From assembly GCA_019096195.1 (NCBI GenBank), contig JAGTXK010000073.1, positions 868,001-932,000 on the forward strand: a stretch of 64,000 nt of DNA, given 5' to 3'. The position numbers and the translations under genes are program-made. The DNA comes from Boletus sp. NGJ. Lineage: Eukaryota > Basidiomycota > Agaricomycetes > Boletales > Boletaceae. Shown piece by piece: positions 25,357 through 36,420 of this stretch (positions are counted from its first letter, which is position 1; each line of letters starts with the position of its first letter). The notes under the pieces were generated by a model. That model did no database searches. It saw only the letters and a list, made by a program, of their open reading frames with translations, and was not told the DNA's origin.

Positions 25357-26372
25357 ATGAAATTGAAGTTGTTGGGCATACTAGCGATTCTGTTCGAGTG
25401 AGTAGAGCATTCCCGGTCTCCCGAGCGAGTTAGGGTTGACTGACTTTACTCAGCACCTGCCTTTGCCTTGACCTCATTGGACAAGTGCAATGGAATGACT
25501 TATGTCCTAGTGAGCATGGGTTTCAAACCCACCCACCGTAATCGCTGACTCTTAAGGAGCACAGATTACAGAGCACTTGGTCCTGCTAAAGTCATTCTTG
25601 ATGCAGGCAGACACTCTGGCCGCGTAATACAGAACGGAAACTTCTCCATGTATGCACCTCTCGGAACTTCACTGGCAGTAACTGACTTTTGTTACGCAAG
25701 ACCAGATGTGGACCCAGGAACGTATGTTCTCTCAGTCATATCACACGACTACGTGTTTGACCAAGTACGCCAGCTGGCTTTCTCTTTCACTCCCTCCGCT
25801 GATCCTCGAATGGTTAGTTTCGCGTAGACGTGCTGGATTCCACCAGCCCACCGCATGTCAGGTCCCACATGCTCGGAACGCCCCTGATATCTGCTACATC
25901 TGTGTCTCTACGATATCCAATTGTTTTAACGCCTCGACACAAGAACAATTACTTCAAGTCCCGCGAATCATTCAACTTGTTGGGCATGTTCCAAAACCCA
26001 ATGATGATGATCATGGTGTTGACGGGAGTGATGACGCTTGGGATGCCATACATCATGGTAACGCTGCCATCTTCAGTCGATGTACCCTGCTTACGCATTG
26101 AGCCAGAAAAACCTGGACCCACAAACACTGGAGGAGCTCAAAGGCCAGCAAGGAAAGATTGCAAACATTCAGAACTCCCTACAGAACGGGGACGTCAAAT
26201 CCGGGTATGTCTACGCCATGATCACGAAGGAATATGCTCATAGCAAGCTAGGCTGTCGGCGCTGCTGGCTGCCGAAGAGGAGTCCAAAGCATCTGTGGCG
26301 AGCGGAGGAGCTCCCGTAAGTGGAGCAACGATACAGCAACGAAAAGCTGGAAGAGGGAGTAGACGGCGATGA
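25357..26372 (+). CDS. EMC7: ER membrane protein complex subunit 7
   Basis: Seven exons (25357-25397, 25454-25509, 25565-25649, 25701-25764, 25818-26057, 26107-26204, 26252-26372) give 234 residues. A signal peptide (MKLKLLGILAILF) is followed by the lumenal beta-sandwich with VILDAGRHSGRV and IPDVDPGTYVLSVISHDYVF. RHKNNYFKSRESFN and FQNPMMMIMVLTGVMTLGMP lead into the single membrane helix, and the cytosolic tail has KNLDPQTLEELKGQQGKIA. This is the order of Emc7 (formerly DUF2012), part of the EMC insertase that places tail-anchored and polytopic proteins in the ER membrane. It shares a 118-base divergent promoter with UTP23. Confidence 0.9.
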
Positions 26373-26448
26373 GGAAGAGTGATGTGTCCCAGAACGTTTG
26401 GCGAGACTACGCTCTAGAATAGAACATCTGTTTAAACTGAATCGACAA

Positions 26449-27051
26449 CTAGACCATGGTCAGAAAGGGGAGTTGCGCTGGGGAACTGGCTCGGAGAGCC
26501 TGCACGAGTGTCTGGGTACTCCAGAATGTGACGAAGGTCAGCGTTCCTGTATATCGATGAGCCAGGGCGAGTGAATGTGAATCCTTGCACACACCTTTGT
26601 TTGAATCGGGCGAGAATAGCCTGAGGATTCTGTAAGTATGCTTGGGATGATTCCACACCGCCGCCAATCCTGTCGAGCAATTGAGGAGGAACCCAAGCAC
26701 CATGGAGTGTATGGCGTACTGGTCGTCAGAAGTGGAAGCCACTTCTATAATATACATATTATCATTCTTGCTGGAGTCTTCGTCTGCGCGGGCCCCTGGT
26801 GCAGGCAGAACTTTGACGCCAGATAAAGCGAGTTGACTGGAAGTGCTGCTGATGGTCGGCTTAGTCGCACTGCTGGGATCGTAGTTGAACACCAGCACAT
26901 GTTCGTCGGCAAACCGGGGAAGCAGCGACAGGGGGGGATCGTCTGCGTAACGATATTCTATGTCGGCGTGAATGAGCGCATTACTTTGGGCGGCTGAATT
27001 GTGCTGCAGAGACGAGTGGGCGACGAGAATATAATATGGCGGCCCAGACAT
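26449..27051 (-). CDS. Small protein of unknown function
   Basis: Two exons (26595-27051, 26449-26546) give 184 residues starting MSGPPYYILVAHSS. I do not recognise a family. The sequence looks like a compact mixed fold: ADIEYRYADDPPLSLLPR, HVLVFNYDPSS and YIIEVASTSDDQ, with a helical end (SMVLGFLLNCSTGLAAVW). There is no signal peptide or membrane segment of sufficient length. The 48-nt intron 26547-26594 is in frame and stop-free, so retention adds 16 residues. The start codon is only 34 bases from that of the divergent DLT1-like gene. Confidence 0.7.
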   Translation of the reverse strand: MSGPPYYILVAHSSLQHNSAAQSNALIHADIEYRYADDPPLSLLPRFADEHVLVFNYDPSSATKPTISSTSSQLALSGVKVLPAPGARADEDSSKNDNMYIIEVASTSDDQYAIHSMVLGFLLNCSTGLAAVWNHPKHTYRILRLFSPDSNKGVCKDSHSLALAHRYTGTLTFVTFWSTQTLVQALRASSPAQLPFLTMV

Positions 27052-27085
27052 ATTGGAACGGAGCTGCCCTCGACCTCGGCACACA

Positions 27086-28049
27086 ATGTACCGGCTATAT
27101 TCAAGGGTGCTCCTCTGGATTTCGGAGGCCTGTTATGCACTCATAACCCTCATCATAGTTTGCTTTCTCGCCATTTCTTGCTTCGCACTCCTCGAACAAG
27201 CAGTTCGAACTGCACCCCATTCCTGGACGAACAACTGGGACGCCGTCACCATAGGGGCGACGTACTGCCTGGTGGTCAGTGCGCTTTCCTCCAGTGGTGC
27301 CGCTCCCTGACGTCGCTCGACAGCTGCTTTTGAGTGTCGCGTTTTGCACGAAGCGTCGCATTGCGGTCCGGAGGAGACTGCAGCGGATATCGAAAACGCA
27401 CAGTGGAATCAACAAAAATGACCTGCCGATGGTAGGGCCATGTCCATAGTCCACGTCTCGTACGCTTCACATTCCATTCCAGCCAGTCCACGAGTATATT
27501 TCTCAAGAATTTGCCCGCTCCTGCTTGATCTCTTACGAGTGTCAACCACGGGAGACGACGCACACAGGCTGGGGTATACCCGGCACCGAGCACGGCGGCA
27601 CCCACTTTCGACGAGGCTTGCTTGATACCATCGCTGATATTAGTCCGCATTGATACTTGTCAAAGCGAGTCGGCTTTCTGACTGACGTGCAGATGCCCGA
27701 GCGCACCTCGTTATACCCAACCTGCCATGTCTGAAGCCTCATTCTCGCATGATACATCATTTCCGGTTCATCCTCCCTCTCTTACCCAAGGATGATGAAG
27801 GATTGACGTCCTTGCATTATTACGATTCCGCCGTACAGCTTGCTCGCACCTTAACTAGGGAACCCACGCAGGGCGAGTTTACACTTGGATTGCGAGCTGC
27901 TGACGAGATCCGAAGGATGTAAGGCTTTCTTTTCTTTGTCGAATGCGAGCTCACATATGCAGCCTAGCTTGAACGATTGTCGCATCGAGATGCTCGAGGA
28001 GTCTAGAACACAATTGGACGTGTCTCCCCCGACAACGGTCAAGTCGTAG
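27086..28049 (+). CDS. DLT1: Dlt1-like membrane protein (defect at low temperature 1)
   Basis: Exons 27086-27274, 27324-27431, 27483-27642, 27693-27918 and 27968-28049 give 254 residues. Two N-terminal membrane segments (LITLIIVCFLAISCFALL and GATYCLVLLLSVAF) are followed by the conserved cytosolic RRLQRISKTHSGI, NDLP and a block with HEYISQEFARSCLISYE. The last third is helical (LHYYDSAVQLARTLTREP). This layout matches fungal Dlt1 proteins, needed for growth in the cold; the molecular role is not known. The first intron (27275-27323) was placed so that the second membrane helix runs straight into the basic motif. The start is 34 bases from the divergent unknown gene and the stop 51 bases from the next gene. 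Confidence 0.72.
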
Positions 28050-28100
28050 CTGCCTTTACACAAACCTTTTTACACTCGGTAATTACTCGTGCTCCCTCGC

Positions 28101-29199
28101 CTAATGTAAACCTGTAGCGTACACCTCTTGCCAACTCTTTCTGGAACACCATGCACCCCAGTATGCAGAAATCTTGGGGTGAAGCTCGATCCCTAAACCA
28201 TTCTCTAGGGCTCGAACCCCATCCTGCTCCTTGCCACCCCCAGCGACGAAAGCCATTCGAGCGAGCCACGCGGCAAGATGGAAATCGTCTTCGCTCGGGT
28301 GACCGCCACCAAAGAACGTTGTATCAGGCAACAAACTCGCAAGTTCCTCCGAGATGAACTGCTTCAGATTGTTCCAATGGGACGTGGACTGTTGGAAGAA
28401 CGCTTGTTTGTCAAAGTCGGGTGCAGTGCCTTGATAAATCGAGAGAAGGTATCCGTTGCTGGCAAGCTTCGAGTCGTAGAACGCCTTGTACAGAGCAGCG
28501 TTTGGCTGGGAAGAGTAGTGTCCAAGTGCGTCTTGTCCTGAGGGGCACGCGTCGGTCGTATGCAAGTATTGGATGATGCGACTCACGGTTTCGAATAAAG
28601 TCCGCTGCAAAAGTTGCTGCCTTTTGCTCGAGTTCGTTGTCGGAACGCTGAAAATAGGTCAATCGTCACTGGACGACCTAGTGACCGATCCTCACAGCAA
28701 GAAGCGTAGGAAAGTTTGGATCGTACTTGTCCTCGTGAATCTTTGCGATGAACGATGTGCCGGGCTTGACTGGCTTTGGGGCGTGCTTCACGAGATAAGA
28801 TGTCACCTCTTCAGTGCTGGTGTAGCTTTGACCGGCGACCGCCATTGTGGGCAATGTGCCCTTTGGGTTCTTGGTCTACCGTCGTCGTTTGCACGCATGT
28901 GTGAGGGGCAGGGACGCACGATGTTCAAGAATGGAGGTGCAAAATTTTCCCCTTGTCTGAGGTTGATGACCCTGTTTTCGATGTCGTCCGGAGCGTACCC
29001 AAGTTCGCGACTGGCTCGAGAACATTGATATTTTCTTCATAATGTAACGCGAATAGCTCACATTGCAAGCTCGGGCACAGAGGCCCAGACGGAGTGCGAG
29101 TAGGTAAACAAGACTGGTTTCGACATCGTGCTTGGAGGTGGACAACGAGTCGGGTTGGTAGTCGGGCGGGAATTTGTACTTGGCATTTCGTGATGTCAT
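28101..29199 (-). CDS. Glutathione S-transferase-like protein
   Basis: Read on the minus strand. After an N-terminal segment beginning MTSRNAKYKFPP, exons give ELGYAPDDIENRVINL and QGENFAPPFLNI, then NPKGTLPTM and SYTSTEEVTSYLVKHAP, the end of a thioredoxin-like GST domain. The C-terminal helical domain follows: ALYKAFYDSKLASNGYLLSI and FFGGGHPSEDDFHLAAWLAR, with the conserved Asp of the N-capping box. Members conjugate glutathione to electrophiles or reduce disulfides; the subclass is uncertain. The first 60 residues do not look like a normal first beta-alpha-beta unit: the usual short catalytic loop is replaced by SKHDVETSLVYLLALRLGL, so the catalytic residue is not clear. Introns are about 50 nt. 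Confidence 0.78.
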
Positions 29200-29267
29200 A
29201 CATCAGCTATCTATTCGACCATTTCTATGCGACAGGTATCCAAACAAAGCCCAACTAGCTTGGAAAA

Positions 29268-30427
<1,160 letters not shown>

Positions 30428-30769
30428 GGTGGAACGGGAAGAGGGAGGGTTGTGGTCGAGGCCGATGAGGATGAGACGAGAGACGTCGTAGCCTGCTGCG
30501 GCGAGCTTTGCGGAAACAAAGTACGCTGCAGCGACGAGCAGGGCAAAGGTGGAGATAAATGAGAGCACGAAGAGACTCTGTGCTTGGTTCATCGTCGTCT
30601 CTGACAAGATTTTCTCAACAACACCAAACACGTTCTCCTCCTCCTCCTCCCTCTTCCACCAGTTCATTGTATTTTCTTTTTTTTTTTGTTCCTCTTCGTT
30701 CTCCTTCTCCCGGCGAGATTTGACATCCACGCTGGTCGTGGCATTCATATCCAATCGATGCGTATCATT
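30428..30769. promoter_or_regulatory. Divergent promoter between CBR1 and the phosphatase
   Basis: About 340 bases separate the two start codons chosen here. The plus strand has a T-rich tract at 30670-30688 and GA/CT-rich repeats. The region is open in frame with CBR1 on the minus strand, so part of it may be coded if the upstream ATG is used. Confidence 0.4.
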
Positions 30770-32873
30770 ATGGACCAGCGCATGTCCTCCAGACGCGACC
30801 CTCCCACAGCCCTCCGCGTTGTCCCTCCTGTCCCGGCCTCCCTTATAGTCCTCATACCCGGTTCCTCCTCCCCATCCCCCTCTCCCCCCCCCTCCCCCCG
30901 TTCCTCCCCTCTCCTTCACACCCTCCCACACAAGCCTCGCTCAATTCGAAACATGAAAAATCTCTCCATCAACCTCCCCTACCCCAATCCCTCCTCCCAG
31001 TCCCTCAACTCCCCCATCGAGCCCCCTCCCTCCGCCATCGATCCAAATCCACCCCTCCGTCCACGTCGTCCTTCCGTCCTCTCCCTCCCGAATCCCTCCT
31101 TATCGTCTGCCATCCATAGACAAGACGAGGACGGCTCTCCCTCCATCCCCTACACCACCGGTCCCGTCCAGATCCTCCCCGGCATCTGGCTTGGCTCCGA
31201 AGACAATGCCCGCGACTGGCCCTCCCTCCGCGACCGTGGCATCTCCGCCATTCTCAACGTTGCCAAGGAGGTCGTCTCCCCCTTCGATTACGCCCATCCA
31301 CAGCCTCTCCGCCCCTTCGCCTCCGCCCCCGTCTCCGTCTCCCATCCAAGGCCCTCCACCTCCACCTACTACCCTCCTCATCCCCCTTCCGGTCGTCCCC
31401 CCATGCACTATCTCAAGCTAAACTGGTCCCACGGTCAGCGCGATCTCGTCACAGATGGTTTTCCCACAGCCATGGCCTTCGTCGACGCTGCCCTCCAACG
31501 CAACCAGGGGATCCTCATCCAGTATGTACTCACCTCACGCTCTTCCACATGCCCCTTTCTCACTCCCACCTTAGCTGTCAATGTGGCGTATCTCGCTCGG
31601 CAACCTTGTTGATCGCCCTCGTCATGCGTGCAGCTGCAACACGCTCACCCAGCGTCCCTTCCGACGTCTGGGACCTCAAAGGTATGCAGGCTGCGTACTC
31701 CTTTGTCAAGGACAAGAGTAGACATGTGGGTCCCAACATGTCGTGAGCACACATGCTTTCTTCATTTTCCTTTCCGTTGTTCATTTTCCTGCTTTTCATA
31801 GCCTCATTTACCAATTGCTCGATTATGAAAAGGCTCTCCAGGGTGGCCGTGCTTCCCCTGTATTATCAGATCATGCTTCATCCTCCAATGAAGAGGACAA
31901 GGAGTGGGGTCGTCGCCGGAATGCATTCGCTCAAGAAGAGGGCGAAATCGATGCCGTACAACAGGAGGCAAAAGCTCTCGATCGTGCTATGGAGGAACGT
32001 ATCATCGCCCGCAAACCATCCAGTTCCTCCCTCAACTCGGGGATGGGCATGGGTTCTGCGTGGAGGAGTAGATACGGCCGAAAGCGTACCGGTTCCGTTG
32101 CCAGCATTCATACCACTGGCAGCGTATTGAGCGAGGACCTCGTCGAGGCTGATGAAGAATCCGAGCTTTTGGGTGTCGGCGGTGCCTTTGACGATGCTCT
32201 CGAACTACGCCGAAGCCCATCCTTGTCTAGTGAATCTCCCGGTTCTCCCAGCGAGACCAATGCTCAGACACCTCATGCCCTCAAAGCTCACAGTGCCGGT
32301 TCATACGCACCACTTTCTGCGCCATCTTCCGCGCCGGTCACCAAGCTCTTCTTCAACGTACCGCGGCCCCCTACCAACCTCAATTTCAAAATTGCTCCTG
32401 GAAAGGGCAAGCGACGACCTGCTCCCCTGGGGACACTCCCTCCCGTTCCACCTTCCCCCGTCACTCCGATTGCTGTGCAGGAAAGCAAACTGTCACCTCG
32501 ACGTCGGAAACACTTGTCAGGAAAGCAGGCGCCACCCCCGCTCAAACTTCAAGGTGAATCTAGCAGCATCGCGTTCCCCACAAACACTCCACCTTCAAAA
32601 TATCCCGTCTCTGCACTTCCCTCTCAGACCTTGTTCGTTTTCCCTCCTTCTCCGACAGTCACAGCAGCGACTGCCATGCGTACACCTGCCACCATGACCA
32701 TCACGTCCAATGTGGATAACAATACTTATCCCTTCCCATCTCAAACTACGCCCCGTGTGGCAACCTCGCGCTCTCATGGTCGCACACGATCGTTTATTGG
32801 GCTGGGTACCTCGGCGGCACCTACCACAGCCTACTCACGTGTTGATGCACGAGGTTGGGTTGGGCTGGAGTAA
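30770..32873 (+). CDS. Dual-specificity protein phosphatase
   Basis: Three exons (30770-31521, 31575-31742, 31802-32873) give 663 residues from the first in-frame ATG; 30782 or 30953 (MKNLSINLP) are other possible starts. The DSP domain spans about residues 125-330: ILPGIWLGSEDNARDW, ISAILNVAKEV, HYLKLNWSHGQ and the active site HCQCGVSRSATL, with the Cys and Arg of HCx5R formed exactly across intron 31522-31574. The conserved GMQAAYSFVKDKS follows. The remaining 330 residues are low-complexity Ser/Pro-rich. Such fungal enzymes dephosphorylate MAP kinases on Thr and Tyr; Msg5/Pmp1-like roles are possible but not shown. A 20-residue proline-rich insertion separates the strand before the P-loop. 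Confidence 0.85.
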
Positions 32874-33199
32874 ACCGACTCTAGCCAACGTCAGCAATGA
32901 CCATGCCATAAGTCATGTCAACACGGCGTATTACCACACGGGAGTAGTGCGGCTGCTTATGCCCCTCACCCCTGTACTATGCAAGTATTTCGCATGCTCC
33001 TATTCCATGTTGTGCTTGTGTTGCCTTGGACTCGCCTTTTTCTTTTTTCTTCTCTTTTTCTTAATCTGAACCTGTTGACTGCCACCACCACGTCTTGTAA
33101 CATTAGTACTACACTTGTGTCGCTGCATTCCGCGTTCGTTGTGCGTGAGTATAAGATACTCGCATTGTTGTTTGTTTTTCTGACACAAACTTGACTGCA
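32874..33199. other. Convergent 3' region
   Basis: The 326 bases lie between the stops of the phosphatase and TVP23. A T-rich stretch (33029-33063, TTTTTCTTTTTTCTTCT) could serve 3' end formation of the phosphatase. No gene is seen. Confidence 0.45.
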
Positions 33200-34411
33200 T
33201 TATCTGAAAATTTTGCCCATACTGTTCTTCACGGCACCGGTGAAGAGTTGCCCGCCAAGACCACCCATACCCATGGTCCAACTCGAGCCTGCAACAGTGT
33301 TTTCCCATCGTTGTTTTGCATCTCTGTCGCTGGATGGCATTGCTGTGAGTTGGGGACACGGGATTCATGCGTGATCGTACTCACGCGTAGGTGAAGCCCA
33401 CAGCATTTGTGACATTAAACACCAACGCAAGGATCACGATCGGTACAAACCTGACCAATAGTGAGCGCTGATCGGAAAAGGCGGGCGTGCGCAGTCACTC
33501 ACGCAAGATTGAACCTGACGATGGATATCACCAACAAGAGCAGCCACAAGGCTGGAAAGGTGTAAAGAGCGATCTGACGAGGCAATCATGTATTTCGGAT
33601 CATCTCTTGATAGCATTGAAAGGGACGCACCCAGAACATTCTGTCACACCGGGCCCATTCAATATGAACAGATACAACAGCTGATGGTATCACCCACCTG
33701 GAATCCACTGGGTTTGCTGGCCGGGAAGACTAACATGAATTAGACGGGGAAGCCAGGATGCTGCGGCAACTTACGTCTCTGCTCTCGAATACCCAGTAGC
33801 TATCCCCGTCTTCGTCGACCTGGATGACACCTGTTAGTCGATGCACTGCGGATGCACGGTAACGTACTTGGTTCCAGAACCGCAATCCGACTAGCGTGCG
33901 GCCGGCGACATTCTTGAGGGTTTATTGGTTATGCAGAATAAGTCGGAGCAAGGACGGTGCATACCCTACAGTTCCAGAAATCCATTGCGAGCAACACAAC
34001 TACGAGGACCGTCTGGGCCAAAGGATGTCGCATGAGATGAGCTGGGAGAGAAATAAAAGATATGCATACAGATAGTACATAGTTGTTGGTGAAGAGCCCA
34101 CAGAGGATGTAGACAGCGATGGCAGCGATACGGAAGAGATACAAGCAGAACAGTGCGGCCGGGTGTGCAGACTAGAGTGGGGTTAGGACTACCAGTACAG
34201 AGGAAGGAGGGTGGTGCGTCGACCTGTCTTAATATGCCAGCAATACCTATGATGGCCTTAGTCGAGGAAGAGGGCCAACGACAGAGCGCTCACCAGACTC
34301 TGCATCATTTGGGGTCGCGGCGAGGGGTGGTCTATGGGCTTTGGGAGTGGCGCTCTCATGGGAGGGGATGTCGGGCTCGATGGTGTCCAAGAAGGGCTCG
34401 CGAGTGCTCAT
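33200..34411 (-). CDS. TVP23: Tvp23 family Golgi membrane protein
   Basis: The minus-strand gene starts [14 protein letters not shown], an acidic tail. Short exons then give [48 protein letters not shown], the hallmark [16 protein letters not shown] with [14 protein letters not shown], then NPVDSKLFW-type and [20 protein letters not shown] helices. It ends in [14 protein letters not shown] and a glycine-rich tail closing [10 protein letters not shown]. This is the DUF846/Tvp23 family, four-helix proteins of late Golgi vesicles linked to sorting. The many exons (several under 70 nt) were read by eye; the tail and signature blocks are certain, a few junctions are not. A C/T-rich divergent promoter lies upstream. 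Confidence 0.88.
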
Positions 34412-34869
34412 GTGGGAGGGGAGTAACAGGCGGGGCCTTGTTCGGCTACTAGCAATTAACGCCTTGTTTTTGTTGGCACGTGCTCCTCTTTGTCTTTGTA
34501 CGACGAACACGACGAGGACAGAGCGTCCTCCCTCACGCACTCTTTTTTTCTTTCTTTCTTTCTTTCTCCTACACTCGTTTATCCTCATCCATGTTTCACT
34601 TTTCCACAGATCGTCTTGCTGGCCTCGACACCATGATCTTGAAGATCACCACACCAAAAGTACCTACGCTAATCCCTAATCACACCGTCCACCATGACAC
34701 GTACGTCCCCGTCAGGAAGCTCAAGAAGCAAAAACCACAGCGGGAAACACGTCCCCCCTTGGCTGACAAGACCGCTTCGAATAATCTCGTATGTAATTCA
34801 ACCACACCATTCTGCCCGCCTGTTCATCTCCCCTGTTAGGCTCCCCGCCCGCCTCATCCAACGAGTTCC
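34412..34869. promoter_or_regulatory. Promoter region with TTTC microsatellite
   Basis: Divergent region between TVP23 and the next gene. At 34544-34567 the plus strand has a run of TTTC units (CTTTCTTTCTTTCTTTCT), flanked by further pyrimidine-rich DNA. I see no gene. Confidence 0.45.
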
Positions 34870-36117
34870 ATGTTCCTACACACTCTTTCTACCGCGGGCG
34901 AGGTCAAGTTCCTCCGTCCCAATGATTCCTCTTCTCCACGTGTTCCGTGTTCACCCGACATACCCTCCTTCCGTCCCCTCCCTCCTCTCCCCTCGGCTTC
35001 GACCCTCCAGCTGCCGTCCTTCTTCAGTTTATCTACCCAGTCTTTTGCTTCCGTCGTAGATCAGCCCCCGCGCCAATCAATCGCCTCTCTTCCACCGTCG
35101 GTCCTCTTTCGCGTCTCTTCCTCTCCAGTCGCCTCTTCACGTCATGTAGTCGCACGCAAAATAAAGACGAACAAGGTGTTCGAGGGTCCTCAATGGATCC
35201 CGGCCTTCCATCATCCTAACAGTCCCTACGTCCCTTGGCCGTCCCCTGTCAGACGACGTATTCTTCCCCCGCCATCGCCACTCCCTCCATCGCCTGTCTG
35301 TCTGTCTTCTCCCTGTATCCGTTCCGGTGCTGTCGCGCCGGAACCTTGGGCATCATCTATATTCTCGCAAGCCCCCAAGAAGTCGGGAAAGGAAAGGCTT
35401 TCTAGCTCCTGGAAGAGCTTCAAAAATTCCATCAAAATGGGATTGAAGGCCGTTGTTTTCCGCCTCGGGAAATCCAGAAAGTCCCCAAGGAGGCTATGTA
35501 TCAGCCAAGACATGCTACGCACCTACGATGACACCGACACCACCGCTGTCGTGCCTGACTCGACCTCTAATGCTATGCGATCGGCTCTCGCCAAGACACA
35601 CATCAGAGGCTCTTGCGATTCGCTGGCGTCGTTCGTCTCCTCTGACTCCAGGACATTGGCGGCCTGGCTCGCAGAGCGACGTGCCACTGCATCCTGTATT
35701 ATCGACGGCGCTCCCAGGGAGATGTCTGTAGAAGAGTATGAACTCAAGGGCAGCTGGCTTGATTTCCGTCACTGTGACGGAGGATGGGGGTGTGGCGTCC
35801 AAGATTGTGATATGCACACCGCAGGCGGATCTCCACATGGGGCGAGCAAGTATTCAGATGTGCTGCGCACGGCGATGCCATTTGATAGCGCGGGCTTGCT
35901 GTCAGCAACACATCGATCACCCACAGCACCCGCTTTGCTGTTCCCCCCCGGACCGTATTCTACACCGCCGCGCTTCCATTCATTGCCTCGATTGCCTTGT
36001 CAGTCTTTCGATATTCATTCCACACAGGAAGCGAAGCGAGCCACCTCGAAGGACGCAGGGCGATGCTTGACTAGATGTCGCGAGCTGAGCATGCCTGGCG
36101 GATGGACGTTTAACTAG
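34870..36117 (+). CDS. Hypothetical proline/serine-rich protein
   Basis: A single open frame of 415 residues. I do not recognise a domain. The first 170 residues are rich in Pro and Ser and likely disordered. Around residues 175-200 a basic stretch (KKSGKERLSSSWKSFKNSIK) could bind membranes or nucleic acid. The most protein-like part is residues 250-310, with SLASFVSSDSRTLAAWLAER, MSVEEYELKGSWLDF and a Cys/His-containing segment (HCDGGWGCGVQDCDMH). A similar RTLAAWLAERR plus EEYE pattern occurs in small basidiomycete proteins as I remember them, with no known role. The exact start is uncertain because several in-frame ATGs are lacking and upstream exons are possible. Confidence 0.55.
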   Translation: MFLHTLSTAGEVKFLRPNDSSSPRVPCSPDIPSFRPLPPLPSASTLQLPSFFSLSTQSFASVVDQPPRQSIASLPPSVLFRVSSSPVASSRHVVARKIKTNKVFEGPQWIPAFHHPNSPYVPWPSPVRRRILPPPSPLPPSPVCLSSPCIRSGAVAPEPWASSIFSQAPKKSGKERLSSSWKSFKNSIKMGLKAVVFRLGKSRKSPRRLCISQDMLRTYDDTDTTAVVPDSTSNAMRSALAKTHIRGSCDSLASFVSSDSRTLAAWLAERRATASCIIDGAPREMSVEEYELKGSWLDFRHCDGGWGCGVQDCDMHTAGGSPHGASKYSDVLRTAMPFDSAGLLSATHRSPTAPALLFPPGPYSTPPRFHSLPRLPCQSFDIHSTQEAKRATSKDAGRCLTRCRELSMPGGWTFN

Positions 36118-36420
36118 CCAATCACTAGGAACCACAGCAAGAAAGAGAATGTGCAATTTTTTTTAGCTGTATCATATCGGATATGTAAGCTATTGGACCA
36201 GTGTACCTTGTGTGTATAGGATATGTACTGGAATATGTGTAATCTCAACGACTTTGAATAAAAGACAAGAGCGGTCGCCACCGAGACGAGTTGACCCTTG
36301 TCCAGAAAAGGCAAGTATTGAGGATGGTCCAGGAGGAGACGCTTTGACATGGATCCAGTATAAGGAGGACGACAATGCTCGTATATCTCTTCTCTACCCT
36401 CCACCACATCCACGACACCA
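36118..36420. other. Intergenic gap
   Basis: A gap of 303 bases between two plus-strand genes. The left part is A/T-rich and probably carries the 3' end of the upstream gene; no gene or clear element is seen. Confidence 0.4.

Noticed and set aside
25515-25570. GGGTTTCAAACCC segment resembling a tRNA T-arm
   Set aside because: It lies inside an EMC7 intron, and no acceptor stem, D-arm or anticodon arm could be formed around it.
26058-26076. A 19-nt intron in EMC7
   Set aside because: Too short; the acceptor at 26106 gives a 49-nt intron with a CTTAC branch-like site and the expected MPYIM-KNLDP join.
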